The notes: a model not told the origin generated them from the sequence alone. Counted from the stretch's first letter, positions 19,253-28,597 are shown. The stretch: 64,000 nt of DNA from Bacteroides faecalis (GCF_003865075.1 NZ_BHWB01000001.1:124001-188000), one strand, 5' to 3'. Numbers and translations are program-made.

Positions 19253-20479
19253 ATGAAGAGATTCTGTTTTATCGCATTAAGTATCCTGATTACCTCAGGT
19301 GTCTTCGCACAAAAGAAAAACTTTAGTTACAAATTCTACGGACAAATCCGCACTGATCTTTTCTATAACAGCCGCGCAAACGAAGAGACTGTGGACGGAT
19401 TATTCTATATGTACCCGAAGGATAAAGTACGCGATGATGACGGTAATGATTTGAATGGAACAGCAAATGGTAGTTTCTATATTCTTTACTCCCGTTTAGG
19501 AATTGATGTTGCCGGACCGAAATTAGGAACAGCAAAAACTTCTGCTAAAGTGGAAGTAGATTTACGCGGTTCAGGTAGTTCATACTCAACTGTCCGTATC
19601 CGCCATGCCTATCTGAATCTGGATTGGGGTACTTCAGCTTTATTAGTCGGACAAACTTGGCATCCTTTGTTTGGTGATGTTTCCCCACAAATACTCAATC
19701 TAGCCACAGGAGCTCCTTTCCAACCTTTTAATCGTTCACCTCAGATTCGTTACCGTTATACAGATAGGAACTTACAATTGACAGGAGCATTGCTTTGGCA
19801 ATCTCAATATCTGTCACAAGGTCCTGCGGGTAAAAGTCAGGCATATATAAAAAATAGTTGTATACCTGAAGTCTATGTAGGTGCAGATTATAAATCAGAA
19901 GGTTTGTTGGCAGGTGCAGGTATTGAACTGCTCTCGTTAAAGCCACGTACACAAGCTACCGGAGAAAACGGCCATACTTATAAAGTAAATGAACGAATCA
20001 CAACTCTGTCTTATGAAGCTCATGTAAAATACACTAATAAAGACTGGTTTTTAGGTGCTAAAACCGTTTTAGGTTCCAATCTGACTCAGGCTTCCGGATT
20101 GGGAGGTTTTGGAATTAAATCGACCGATGAACGTACGGGAGAACAGAAATATACTCCGATAACAGTATCAAGTACTTGGGTGAATGCTGTCTACGGTCAG
20201 AAGTGGAAACCGGGTATATTTGTCGGTTATGCCAAGAACCTCGGAACAAGTAATAAACTGCAAGCCGGTAGTAAACTTTATGGCACAGGTACTAATCTTG
20301 ATCAACTCGTTACGGCAGGAGCCGAATTGTCTTATAATGTATCGAATTGGAAATTCGGATTAGAATATACACTCAGCACTGCTTGGTATGGCTCTGTAGA
20401 ACATTCAAACGGAAAGATTGTAGATACACATGCTGTTTGTAATAATCGTATTGTAGCTGTCGCTATGTTTCAGTTCTAG
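19253..20479 (+). CDS. DcaP/porin-like outer-membrane beta-barrel protein
   Basis: A 408-residue exported protein. The Met at 19253 begins the signal peptide (FIALSILITSGVFAQ); in-frame Met codons upstream overlap the promoter. The mature part is built of amphipathic strands with many aromatic residues and ends in a terminal Phe (VAVAMFQF), the outer-membrane barrel insertion signal. The pattern FYGQIRTDLFYNSRA, LRGSGSSYSTVRIRHAYLNLDW and VGQTWHPLFGDVSPQ resembles DcaP-like trimeric porins. Solute unknown; co-directional with the glycosidase gene downstream. Its expression is probably altered by the IS immediately upstream. Confidence 0.75.
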   Translation: MKRFCFIALSILITSGVFAQKKNFSYKFYGQIRTDLFYNSRANEETVDGLFYMYPKDKVRDDDGNDLNGTANGSFYILYSRLGIDVAGPKLGTAKTSAKVEVDLRGSGSSYSTVRIRHAYLNLDWGTSALLVGQTWHPLFGDVSPQILNLATGAPFQPFNRSPQIRYRYTDRNLQLTGALLWQSQYLSQGPAGKSQAYIKNSCIPEVYVGADYKSEGLLAGAGIELLSLKPRTQATGENGHTYKVNERITTLSYEAHVKYTNKDWFLGAKTVLGSNLTQASGLGGFGIKSTDERTGEQKYTPITVSSTWVNAVYGQKWKPGIFVGYAKNLGTSNKLQAGSKLYGTGTNLDQLVTAGAELSYNVSNWKFGLEYTLSTAWYGSVEHSNGKIVDTHAVCNNRIVAVAMFQF

Positions 20480-20586
20480 ACGTTCCCCAAACCGTTTACC
20501 ATTCCCGATTCACGTCATGGAACCATGATACATATTAGTGAAAAAGAATATAAACGAATCATATCAACTTTTAAACATTAAAACCT

Positions 20587-22593
20587 ATGAAACACATTTT
20601 TTGTCTTTTACTTCTATGCCTCTCTTGCCTGTTCACTCAAGTAGTTCAGGCAGAAAATCGCTGGAGGATCAATCCAAACGGAAGTATCACATGGAATCCC
20701 CAAAAAGGAGAAACTCATCAAGATCATATTGAAATGAGTGGTTTGAAGGTTTCCTCCGTTATCCGTTATGGAGTTGATGAAAAAGGAGCATTTACGGTAA
20801 ATAGAAGTATTGTTTGGCCTATGCTGCGTACTATTCCTAACAATACACACGCTTCTCTCACTCGTAGATTTGCTTGGAATATACCTGATATGATTTCTGT
20901 AAACGGACAGAGCCTGCAAAGTGAAAAGGTAGAAAATGTTACTTTGAATGGTATGATCACAGTAAACAGTGTGTTCAAAGCCAATAGAGGGAACGTTGCA
21001 CTTACACGAATCTTATTTCCATCCACTGATAAACCTGCTTTCTGCGAGAAATATGTGTTGCGTAATTGCAATGATCAGGAAATCAAAGTAGAAATACCTC
21101 AATCACGTTCTGTCATTCAGACTCAGCCGGAACAGGGAGTAGATGGTAGTTATCGCTTAGTAGCAGAAATCCAAGGAGGAAAGACGGTAGTACTAAAACC
21201 TAATGAAGAGGTTACCTTCAGCGTCTTCTTCACCGGATATAAACCAAACGAGAATGAACTGGTGATGGATGTGGATAAAGAACTGAAAGCACGCGAAGCA
21301 TTGGTTGCCACTTTATGGAACCGCCTGATATTGGATACACCGGATCCTGTTATTAACACGATGTTTGCTTTTGCCAAAATCCGTGGTGCGGAAAGTATCT
21401 ATGATACGAAAGGTGGCTTGATGCACGGTCCCGGCGGAGAGTCTTACTATGCGGCTATTTGGGCAAACGATCAGGCTGAGTACATCAACCCTTTCTTCCC
21501 TTATCTGGGTTATGAGACAGGAAATCAGTCTGCATTCTGTTCATTCCAACATTTCGCACGTTTCATGAACCCGGAATATAACAAGATTCCAAGTTCGATC
21601 ATTGCCGAGGGGTTAAGCACCTGGGGCGGAGCGGGTGATCGTGGCGACGCTGCCATGGTAGCGTATGGAGCTGCCCGGTATGCATTGGCTAGAGGAAATC
21701 AAGAGGAAGCTGAAAAGCTATGGCCACTTATCGAGTGGTGTCTTGAATACAATAAAAGACAATTGACTCCGGAAGGAGTAGTAGCGTCAGACGCCGATGA
21801 ATTGGAAGGACGTTTTCCAGCAGGAAAAGCAAATCTGTGTACTTCTTCTTTGTATTATGACGCACTTTTATCTGCCTGTTATTTAGGAAAAGAAATCGGT
21901 GTTAGTTCTACACAATTGGCTCAATATAAGAAACAAGCAGGACAATTGAAAGAAAACATGGACCGCTACTTCGGAGGTGAAGTGGAAGGTTTCGATACTT
22001 ACCGCTACTACAAAGGGAACGATAAACTCCGTTCATGGATTTGTATTCCATTGACAGTAGGAATCCATGATCGCAAAGACGAAACAATTAAAGCATTGTT
22101 CTCCCCTAACCTATGGACTAAAGACGGTTTACTGACCGAATCAGGAAGTAAAACATTCTGGGACCGTTCTACTTTATATGCTTTGCGTGGTGTCTATGCC
22201 TGTGGAGAGGCAGAGAAAGCGACTGAATACTTAAAATTTTATTCCAATGAGCGTTTGCTGGGTGATCATGTTCCTTATGCTATCGAAGCGTGGCCCGAAG
22301 GCAATCAACGTCATTTATCCGCTGAAAGTGGATTGTATGCACGTATTATAACGGAAGGTATGTTTGGTATCCGTCCTACAGGACTCCGTTCATTTACACT
22401 GACGCCTCATCTGCCGGAAAGCTGGGATCACATGAATTTAAGAAGCGTACGAGCCTTTGAAAAGGAATTCGACGTGGAAGTGAAGCGGTCGAAAAATGGA
22501 AAGAATGAGGTATCTGTCCTTATAGCCGGAAAACCGATATTCAAACAGACGGTCAAAAACGGAAAGACCATTCAAATTCATCTGCCCAAATAG
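20587..22593 (+). CDS. Exported six-hairpin ((alpha/alpha)6-barrel) glycosidase-like protein
   Basis: A 668-residue protein with a signal peptide ending in VVQAE. An N-terminal beta-sandwich (about 30-235) precedes an (alpha/alpha)6 barrel (about 245-600), with the glycosidase-like stretch YDTKGGLMHGPGGESYYAAIWANDQAEY and conserved acidic and Trp residues (WGGAGDRGDAAM, DADELEGRF, EAWPEGNQRHLSAESGLYARI). A C-terminal beta-sandwich begins near TGLRSFTLTPHLPESW. This architecture is shared by GH63/GH78/GH95-like clans; I cannot name the family or substrate. It may be co-transcribed with the porin-like gene 107 bp upstream. Confidence 0.7.
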   Translation: MKHIFCLLLLCLSCLFTQVVQAENRWRINPNGSITWNPQKGETHQDHIEMSGLKVSSVIRYGVDEKGAFTVNRSIVWPMLRTIPNNTHASLTRRFAWNIPDMISVNGQSLQSEKVENVTLNGMITVNSVFKANRGNVALTRILFPSTDKPAFCEKYVLRNCNDQEIKVEIPQSRSVIQTQPEQGVDGSYRLVAEIQGGKTVVLKPNEEVTFSVFFTGYKPNENELVMDVDKELKAREALVATLWNRLILDTPDPVINTMFAFAKIRGAESIYDTKGGLMHGPGGESYYAAIWANDQAEYINPFFPYLGYETGNQSAFCSFQHFARFMNPEYNKIPSSIIAEGLSTWGGAGDRGDAAMVAYGAARYALARGNQEEAEKLWPLIEWCLEYNKRQLTPEGVVASDADELEGRFPAGKANLCTSSLYYDALLSACYLGKEIGVSSTQLAQYKKQAGQLKENMDRYFGGEVEGFDTYRYYKGNDKLRSWICIPLTVGIHDRKDETIKALFSPNLWTKDGLLTESGSKTFWDRSTLYALRGVYACGEAEKATEYLKFYSNERLLGDHVPYAIEAWPEGNQRHLSAESGLYARIITEGMFGIRPTGLRSFTLTPHLPESWDHMNLRSVRAFEKEFDVEVKRSKNGKNEVSVLIAGKPIFKQTVKNGKTIQIHLPK

Positions 22594-22735
22594 ATATCAG
22601 ATAAAGAGATTCGAAAATCAGCGATTATCTGAACGGACGTTATGTATTTTCATATTACCAATAATCTTTAGTAAGATATGAAACTTTCGAATCGCCTAAA
22701 ATATCCGTTCCTCATTATTTACATTAAGGATTTAA

Positions 22736-22812
22736 TTTATAATAAATGTAATTCGAGTTTATAATAAATTCTGTCCACGTTTATTATAAACGATATTCAA
22801 ATTTATTATAAA
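22736..22812. repeat. Phased array of four 11-bp AT-rich elements at exactly 22-bp intervals
   Basis: TTTATAATAAA occurs at 22736 and 22758, and its reverse complement TTTATTATAAA at 22780 and 22802. The starts are exactly 22 bp apart, about two helical turns, and the orientation order is forward-forward-reverse-reverse, so the whole block is also an imperfect inverted repeat. Possible protein-binding array or cruciform; no family known to me. Confidence 0.8.
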
Positions 22813-22866
22813 CCATTTCGCAGAAATATCGGCAAATAATCAAGTGATTCACGATGAAATATAAAC

Positions 22867-22904
22867 GAAATAAGGCATTGATCGAATGATCAATGCCTTA
22901 TTTC
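22867..22904. terminator. Hairpin terminator
   Basis: Perfect 17-bp stem (22867-22883 with 22888-22904) with a 4-nt loop, about 270 bp after the glycosidase gene. Likely terminates the porin-glycosidase unit or transcripts coming from the right. Confidence 0.7.
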
Positions 22905-22997
22905 ATATCTATTCCAACACAAAAGGAGTACTGAACTACAAGATTATTATGTTTCCATTTTTCTTATTCTATGCATGTTTTTATTTTTTTCTTTTCC

Positions 22998-23005
22998 CAA
23001 AGATA
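22998..23005 (-). promoter_or_regulatory. Orphan -7-like element
   Basis: TATCTTTG on the reverse strand, with a TTGACA-like sequence further upstream. No plausible gene lies downstream before the terminator at 22867-22904, so it may be a relic of the decayed locus. The rest of 22905-23149 is AT-rich with nothing recognisable. Confidence 0.3.
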
Positions 23006-23149
23006 CAACAAAAAAGTCGTTTGTCAAGTGTTTCATAAAAAGTGACTATCGCTGCTATTGGGAGACAGTTTACTGAATATTACTATTTCACTACCATACT
23101 CAGTAAAAAAAATTATTAGGCAGAAAAGACCCTGATATAGCAACTTCTG

Positions 23150-24514
23150 CTATTTTATCGTGCGATTAGCAGCTTTACTATTTCCTTCATTGAGTTCGTT
23201 ATTGCCTTTCTGCTGGATAACACGGTAACGCTCATCATAGTACATCACAGTGTATAATGGGGTACCGGTTACTCCGGTCTTGGATAGACGTGCTATCCTG
23301 GCTCCGGTCTGTTGTCCTCGGCAGCCACCGGAGTATTTCTTGCCGTATCCCGTTTCCGGTGGTCGGTGAGGACATCAATGTGGAATGAAAATAGTTGGAT
23401 GCAGGTTCCTGGCCTGAACTCGAATTATCCATCGTGAGTTCCATTGGTTAGTACATTGTACGCTGAAAATTCTCATCCTGACCGGACACTTTCTCACTGA
23501 CCACATTATACATCACGGGACTGCCGTTATCAAAAGCAATGTTGGATACGGGCATGGAGTTGTAAAACGTGAGATGTTCATACCAATAACCTGACGCACC
23601 TTGAGCTGCCAAAATGGTACTCGAATAATAATCTCGTTGCGTCACGATATGCTTAATAGCACCGCCAACCCAAACCGGTTTGAAAGTCGGCTGTTTGGGA
23701 TTGGTAAGGCCATATCGGTATTCCTTCTTTATCTTTTTATCGATCTGCTGATCGTAAGCTTCGATGAGGGCAATGCGCAGTCCACCTACCGGATGAAGGT
23801 AATCACAGGCTCCGTCTTCCTTGCTGTTGTCACGAAAAGCTCCGTAATTTCCCTCGTAAAAGAAGCTGGTCCGTAGTCCGTCAGGATTGGTCATCCTGTC
23901 CAAGACTCCTTTCTGAGTCCATAAGGCACTCGGTTCACGGTTGACTCCTGATAATAGAGCGTATAGCTGATACCACTATCCAGACCGAGAAGAACGTCCT
24001 CACGTATGCTTGGTACAGTGGTTTGCACCGTTCCTCTGTCACCACCGTTGCAGAATCCCCAATGATCTAAAGCTGTCGTGTAAATCGAAGGTACATTGTC
24101 GATATCTGTATAATTGAAACTTATAGATGTGGTTGTCCACTCCAGGGGTAGAGATGCGCACAGAGTCCAACTTCGTCAGTGAGGTTCCTTTGTTGTAAGG
24201 AGTGATAAAGAATTTGATGGTACGTACCAGAACGTTATTCTCATCTTTCACCTCTTATTTTGTCGAACACGTCAGTGTTGTTCGGACTCATACCTACGCT
24301 TTTATAGGACACCGACAACTTGTTTCCTTTGAAAGAGACATCTTGCAACTGTGTGACAGAGATATCCCCGGAAGTATAGGAGAAGGTGGAAGTATAATTG
24401 ATGAGGTCTCCGACGGTAAGATCATTTCACGAATGGGGTCCGCTAAGTCCTATATTCCAGTATTCAGTTAAGCCATTACAGCTATTGCGTTCTGTGCTTT
24501 TAGTCGTTGGAAGT
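23150..24514 (-). pseudogene. Decayed RHS/YD-repeat family gene
   Basis: Reverse-strand coding sequence broken by several stops and frameshifts. Read across frames it gives, in order: VGDLINYTSTFSYTSGDISV, VRTIKFFITPYNKGTSLTKL, YTDIDNVPSIYTTALDHWGF, the longest piece (151 codons, 23448-23903) containing NPDGLRTSFFYEGNYGAF, KKEYRYGLTNPKQPTFKP and HLTFYNSMPVSN, and finally TGVTGTPLYTVMYYDERYRV with IQQKGNN. The MYYDERYRVIQ motif and the YGAF/YRYG style are typical of Bacteroides RHS-like cell-surface or polymorphic-toxin proteins. The 3' end (stop at 23150-23152) is truncated: no RHS core or toxin domain remains. Non-functional. Confidence 0.7.
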
Positions 24515-24525
24515 TACGGCGGATC

Positions 24526-24827
24526 CTATGATTCTCCATTGCCTTCTCCTTCATACGGCTTATTTATTTCTCCACCACCAGAGACTATATTTTCGACACG
24601 ATCAAAGCGGACATATCGCACTCCCGCCATCATTGAACGAGCCGCTATGGTAGCATCAAAATACTTTGTACATGCAGAAAGGAAGCGGATTGTGAGTGAG
24701 GCTTGCGAAGTGGAATGCCTAGCACTGCATCGCCTTCACGCTTCATCAGCCAATGAACCACGCAGTCGTAGATAAGATCCTCACTGATGAAGAAATAATC
24801 TAATCCCTGTTTTTTTATTCTTACCAT
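24526..24827 (-). pseudogene. Truncated DUF4373 (Lin1244/Lin1753-like) N-terminus joined to an unrelated tail in another frame
   Basis: From ATG at 24827 the frame reads MVRIKKQGLDYF...EDLIYDCVVHWLMKREGDAVLGI, the start of DUF4373 domains found in phage or plasmid replisome-organiser-like proteins of Bacteroidetes. The similarity stops after about 37 residues. A different frame then continues as SLTIRFLSACTKYFDATIAA, MMAGVRYVRFDRVENI and GEINKPYEGEGNGES, ending at 24526; that tail is from an unidentified protein. This looks like a deletion fusion of two genes. Confidence 0.55.
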
Positions 24828-24926
24828 GATTAATTTGCTTTAGTATAATGATTACTCTATTTTGATGCTATATCGTTATTGATTTTTTATAAGAATGTCA
24901 TTCGCTATAAATAAACACGCTATTGT

Positions 24927-25271
24927 TTAAACGTAATCCGTCCGGTCGGCTTCGTCTTCGAGAATTTTTATTCTCTTATGCTCAACACTCTGGCGCACCA
25001 CTTTTAATACATGCAAAATGAGTTCCATTCGTACTAATGGATCTTCTACTTGTGTAATGACGAGATAAGAGTATTTATTCCGTTGTTCTTTTCTGATCCA
25101 ACTTCCGCTATTATACGGGCAACGGCCAATTTTCTTCCGACATCCCTTACAATAAATGTCCAGACACTGTGTTTGTCTATTCACGTAGAAAAATTCCTGT
25201 GAGAGTTCACGTCCACATTGCTTGCAGACAGAAGAAATAGATAAGTTTTGTGTTGAAATTTTCATTTTCAT
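24927..25271 (-). CDS. Small zinc-ribbon-like protein of unknown function
   Basis: A 114-residue protein whose N-terminal half carries paired cysteines: CKQC (16-19), C36, CKGC (41-44) and C51, consistent with one or two zinc sites. The C-terminal half is helical and charged (VRMELILHVLKVVRQSVEHK). No signal peptide; start at 25271 or at the second Met (25265). It lies between the broken DUF4373 gene and the S24 repressor, in a region resembling a decayed mobile island, and may be a DNA- or RNA-binding accessory. Function not recognised. Confidence 0.5.
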   Translation of the reverse strand: MKMKISTQNLSISSVCKQCGRELSQEFFYVNRQTQCLDIYCKGCRKKIGRCPYNSGSWIRKEQRNKYSYLVITQVEDPLVRMELILHVLKVVRQSVEHKRIKILEDEADRTDYV

Positions 25272-25304
25272 ATCATTAATTATTAATTCAATAAATAAAT
25301 TGGG

Positions 25305-25459
25305 TTATTTTAAAGAGTGATATCCGTATGGATCTGAATTGGTGGATATATATACAGCTTGGTGACCTATATACCTACTACAGATAGTAAATACGCTCAT
25401 CAAGGAGAGCGTGAACAAGTTCTTTGGCAACTGACCGTAAACTTTCTTTGCTTTTTCAT
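25305..25459 (-). pseudogene. Frameshifted small gene (51 codons) with a short A-tract lesion
   Basis: From ATG at 25459 (reverse strand) the next bases are AAAAAG; the frame soon hits a stop. Adding a single A to the five-A run would give an uninterrupted 51-codon frame, MKKAKKVYGQLPKNL... with a hydrophobic middle (FTLSLMSVFTICSRYIG), ending ...SDPYGYHSLK and TAA at 25305-25307. It lies 33 bp upstream of, and co-directional with, the zinc-ribbon gene. Either a recent loss of function or a phase-variable tract; family unknown. Confidence 0.4.
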
Positions 25460-25562
25460 GGTTATTCTATTTTTAATTTATGCTTTTGAAACAAATTAGT
25501 AATTATCGTATTACAAAGACAATACGATTTTAACTTAAGAAACCAATTGTTTTAAAAACTAA

Positions 25563-25619
25563 TTCTCAATTATTTTATAACAAGCTATCAATGAGAGAGT
25601 AATAACTTCTCAATTATTT
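25563..25619 (+). promoter_or_regulatory. Direct repeats upstream of the S24 repressor, candidate operators
   Basis: TTCTCAATTATTT occurs at 25563-25575 and again at 25607-25619 (44 bp apart), the second ending 22 bp before the ATG. Such placement suits autoregulation by the CI-like repressor. The remainder of 25272-25641 holds only the frameshifted small gene. Confidence 0.4.
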
Positions 25620-25641
25620 ACATCATTTTAAACACCCGAAA

Positions 25642-26355
25642 ATGGATACACTTTTAGACGTTACAGCTATTGTGAAGCGTGCCAAACAAGCCCTGAATCT
25701 TAAAAGAGATAGTGAACTAGCTGAATATCTAGGAGTTTCCAGAGCTACAGTATCAAACTGGTGTGCCCGGAACCGAATCGATTTTCCTTTATTACTAGAT
25801 AAGATGGGAAAGGACATAGATTATAACTGGTTACTCGTAGGAAAGAGCGATCCTAAACATCATCCGATCTTTTGTAACAGTGAACTGACACAGAGAGAAG
25901 TGGATATTATTCACAATCCCAAAACAAAAGAAGCAATCAATGACCGCAGTGTAACGCTGTATGATATCACGGCGGCAGCCAATCTGAAGACTCTCTTCAC
26001 GGACAAGCAACAATATGCGGTAGTCAAGATACAAATTCCGAGTATTCCTTTCTGCGACGGAGCGATTTATGTGAGTGGAGATAGTATGTACCCGATTCTT
26101 AAATCGGGTGATATTGTGGGATACAAGGAAATAAATAGTTTCAGTAATCTGATTTATGGAGAGATATATTTGGTTTCGTTTAATATCGAGGGGGATGAAT
26201 ATCTGTCGGTAAAGTACGTAAACCGTTCGGACAAGGAGGGATACCTAAAATTAGTTAGCTATAATACTCATCATGAGCCAATGGATATTCCGTTTACTTC
26301 TATCAACGCGATGGCGATAGTGAAATTCTCCATCAGGAGACACATGATGATGTAA
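25642..26355 (+). CDS. CI/LexA-like repressor with HTH and S24 peptidase domain
   Basis: A 237-residue protein. Residues about 5-65 form a phage CI-type helix-turn-helix (DSELAEYLGVSRATVSNW). Residues about 125-230 are an S24 self-cleaving domain with Ser148 in SGDSMYP and Lys191 in LSVKYV, the catalytic dyad. It probably represses nearby genes and may be relieved by autocleavage after DNA damage. Its divergent neighbours (zinc-ribbon, broken DUF4373, RHS relic) suggest it is the surviving regulator of an otherwise eroded element. Confidence 0.85.
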   Translation: MDTLLDVTAIVKRAKQALNLKRDSELAEYLGVSRATVSNWCARNRIDFPLLLDKMGKDIDYNWLLVGKSDPKHHPIFCNSELTQREVDIIHNPKTKEAINDRSVTLYDITAAANLKTLFTDKQQYAVVKIQIPSIPFCDGAIYVSGDSMYPILKSGDIVGYKEINSFSNLIYGEIYLVSFNIEGDEYLSVKYVNRSDKEGYLKLVSYNTHHEPMDIPFTSINAMAIVKFSIRRHMMM

Positions 26356-26671
26356 GAAATAAACTTAATAAATAGTTTATTATTAGTAGCTTGAATCCGG
26401 AATATATTTAGCCGAAACATTTCTGATTGACAGTGGAGACATCAGAAGTAAAATCGGACTATCATAATAATACATTTAGGCTCGTATTTCGCAAGTTTCA
26501 CGATTTTAGTGACAAAAGAACGGTGAAACCTGTGTAATTCATATTATCAACACAACAGACAGAAGAAAAGAAAACTTACCAGACTGACTCTGACATGAAA
26601 ACCTTCAGCATGGATATGCCCCTAAAAATTAATTGTTAATAAGAAGGCTCATTTTAAAGATTCAACCTCCT
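26356..26671. other. Intergenic region between convergent genes
   Basis: No plausible gene. One weak hairpin (GTTTCAC at 26495-26501 with GTGAAAC at 26523-26529). The rest is AT-rich and featureless to my reading. Confidence 0.4.
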
Positions 26672-27235
26672 TTAAGGATGCAACTCTTTAAAAGCTGCAT
26701 TCTCTTCCTGAACATGCTGAATAGTCTGTTTCAACTCATCGATAGGCAAATCATAACCATACCAACCCGTATAGCAATCTACCACATACCACTTTCCATC
26801 TGTTTTCAATTCAAACTCAACACGTAAGTCTACCTCCGATTCTTCATAACCGGCTTCGAAAACTTTATACTTAGGTTCGTTTAATGTGAATTTCGAAACA
26901 TATACTCCACCTTCATCTTGCGTAATGCGTTCTTCTTTCAACATTTCGCTATCCAACAACGGCCATTTTTCTTTGGTAAAAGGAAAAGTTTTCTCCGTTT
27001 CCCCGTCATCTGCCAACAAAGTAATCGGAGTTTTCAATGGAAACTTGATACGCGTATACTGAAAAACAGCACTGGAAGTAAACTTATTCAGGAATGAGTT
27101 GAAATCCTCTCCTTCTTGTGTCATGACGGTTGTCCCGCCAGCCTTCAAATTGGAACAAATACCATAAGAATACAGTGACACACCTGTCAGTAACACTGTG
27201 ATAAACAGACAAAATACAAACCTTTTAGTACTCAT
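26672..27235 (-). CDS. DUF4348 protein
   Basis: A 187-residue exported protein with an N-terminal signal or anchor (FVFCLFITVLLTGVSLYSYG). The body matches the Bacteroides DUF4348 pattern: DFNSFLNKFTSSAVFQYTRIKFPL early on and KTDGKWYVVDCYTGWYG near the end, an NTF2/SnoaL-like fold by appearance. Function unknown. It has its own promoter (-7 at 27285-27292). Confidence 0.75.
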   Translation of the reverse strand: MSTKRFVFCLFITVLLTGVSLYSYGICSNLKAGGTTVMTQEGEDFNSFLNKFTSSAVFQYTRIKFPLKTPITLLADDGETEKTFPFTKEKWPLLDSEMLKEERITQDEGGVYVSKFTLNEPKYKVFEAGYEESEVDLRVEFELKTDGKWYVVDCYTGWYGYDLPIDELKQTIQHVQEENAAFKELHP

Positions 27236-27284
27236 ATAATAATAGATAAATGAATAAATATCAGTGGTATTTCAATTCACGACA

Positions 27285-27292
27285 CAAAGATA
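27285..27292 (-). promoter_or_regulatory. -7 element for the DUF4348 gene
   Basis: TATCTTTG on the reverse strand, 50 bp before the ATG at 27235. Confidence 0.55.
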
Positions 27293-27313
27293 ATGACAAG
27301 TTCAATATTTCAA

Positions 27314-28597
27314 TCATTTCTTGCGTAAATACTCATAGCCGAAACGACAATATAAGCATTTCCTTTTATCGCAATATTCTTTTTGGAGTTGGATTAACGC
27401 TTGACTATCTGCAGCAGTAGTAACAGGAAGGCCCGCATCACTCCACGATCGGATTATATGATTGTTTTCAGGTTTCAGTTCTTCAAGAAAACGTCCGGCA
27501 CGGTTACACATTCCCTCTTCAGCTTTATGTAAGCCATAAGTATACAAAAAAGGAACGACTGTATTTATGACAATCAAATCCAAAGAACGCTCTCCCATTG
27601 ATTTTTCTTTATGGGAAGAAGTACGCCCGAAAACAAAATGATCTTCCCAATAAGAGGAAGTACGGGTAGCCAATAATGTACGGACTTCATCCAAGGTTTC
27701 AGCCTCCAGAAGCCGAGAAAAAAGTTTGTCTGCTTTATGATAAAGATACCCCAACTGAGCCAAACGAATATATGGAAAGTTCTCCGGACGCAGGCGTAAG
27801 AAACGCCATAAAGTGACATTCATCACCTTTGTAAGCTCAAACTTATGTTGCATGTAACGGAACTCTTTTCGTAAACGAAGACTATACTCATCTTCCTGTT
27901 CTTTTTTCAAAAAAGTCTCTTCCAATAACCCTGCCTGTCCAAAGAAAAAAGCCTCCACCTGAAATAGGTCATCCCGATGTTTATCTATTGCACGAAACGG
28001 AAGCATACACGCCCAGGTTTCAAAAGCATCACCATTCAAACCAAAACCGTAATTACGAGCAAGGGTAATGAAAAATGCATCTTCCCAATGATTATTGCAA
28101 AGTTTTAAACGATGAGTAATCAACTCTGCTTTTTGTTCTAAACGTTCTGTTTGCAAAGCGGTTAGCCAGGAATGGACAATCAGCTTCGGCAATGAACCGA
28201 GAATGGAAAGACAAGCCGGATATTGTTCAGCCTCACAGAGTTCCTGATAATGAACACGTACATATTCGGGACACTCTAACTGTAACTGAGGAATTGATTC
28301 ACCATTCAAACGGATTACCTCCGTATCGATATTAGAAGCTATATGCAAAATGACAGAATCATAAGCTTTATCGTGGTCGTGTCCATGACGATACCAATCG
28401 GAAGAGTGTGTATGAATTTCGACGTTGCCGGCCCATAATGTGCCATTTATTTTTAGCTTTACGTTAAAAAAGTCTGGTCCTGAATTAGAATTATGCAGTC
28501 CCGAATCAATGACTTCGACTGGCAAGCCTGTGGTCGTTTGCAGTACTTTGAGAGGAAATAATTTGTGTTTCCACACATAGTGGAGAAGATGTTCCAT
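27314..28597 (-). CDS. DUF2851 family protein
   Basis: A 427-residue cytoplasmic protein conserved in Bacteroidetes. The N-terminus shows the family hallmark NSNSGPDFFNVKLKINGTLWAGNVEIHTHSSDWYRHGHDHD-type stretch (key N, GPDF, GNVE, H, S-DW, H residues), reminiscent of a nuclease-like metal site, and the C-terminus a CDKRKCLYCRFG cysteine cluster. Biochemical role unknown. It is divergently arranged with dapB, with two -7 elements 10 bp apart in the shared intergenic region. Confidence 0.8.
   Translation of the reverse strand: MEHLLHYVWKHKLFPLKVLQTTTGLPVEVIDSGLHNSNSGPDFFNVKLKINGTLWAGNVEIHTHSSDWYRHGHDHDKAYDSVILHIASNIDTEVIRLNGESIPQLQLECPEYVRVHYQELCEAEQYPACLSILGSLPKLIVHSWLTALQTERLEQKAELITHRLKLCNNHWEDAFFITLARNYGFGLNGDAFETWACMLPFRAIDKHRDDLFQVEAFFFGQAGLLEETFLKKEQEDEYSLRLRKEFRYMQHKFELTKVMNVTLWRFLRLRPENFPYIRLAQLGYLYHKADKLFSRLLEAETLDEVRTLLATRTSSYWEDHFVFGRTSSHKEKSMGERSLDLIVINTVVPFLYTYGLHKAEEGMCNRAGRFLEELKPENNHIIRSWSDAGLPVTTAADSQALIQLQKEYCDKRKCLYCRFGYEYLRKK

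Noticed and set aside
22736..22812. Phased repeats considered as a CRISPR array
   Set aside because: Units are 11 bp with 11-bp gaps, half of them inverted, far shorter than CRISPR repeats and spacers, and no cas genes are present.
24198..24775. Forward-strand open frames across the decayed RHS/DUF4373 region
   Set aside because: Translations are low-quality, while the reverse strand shows family motifs in every segment.
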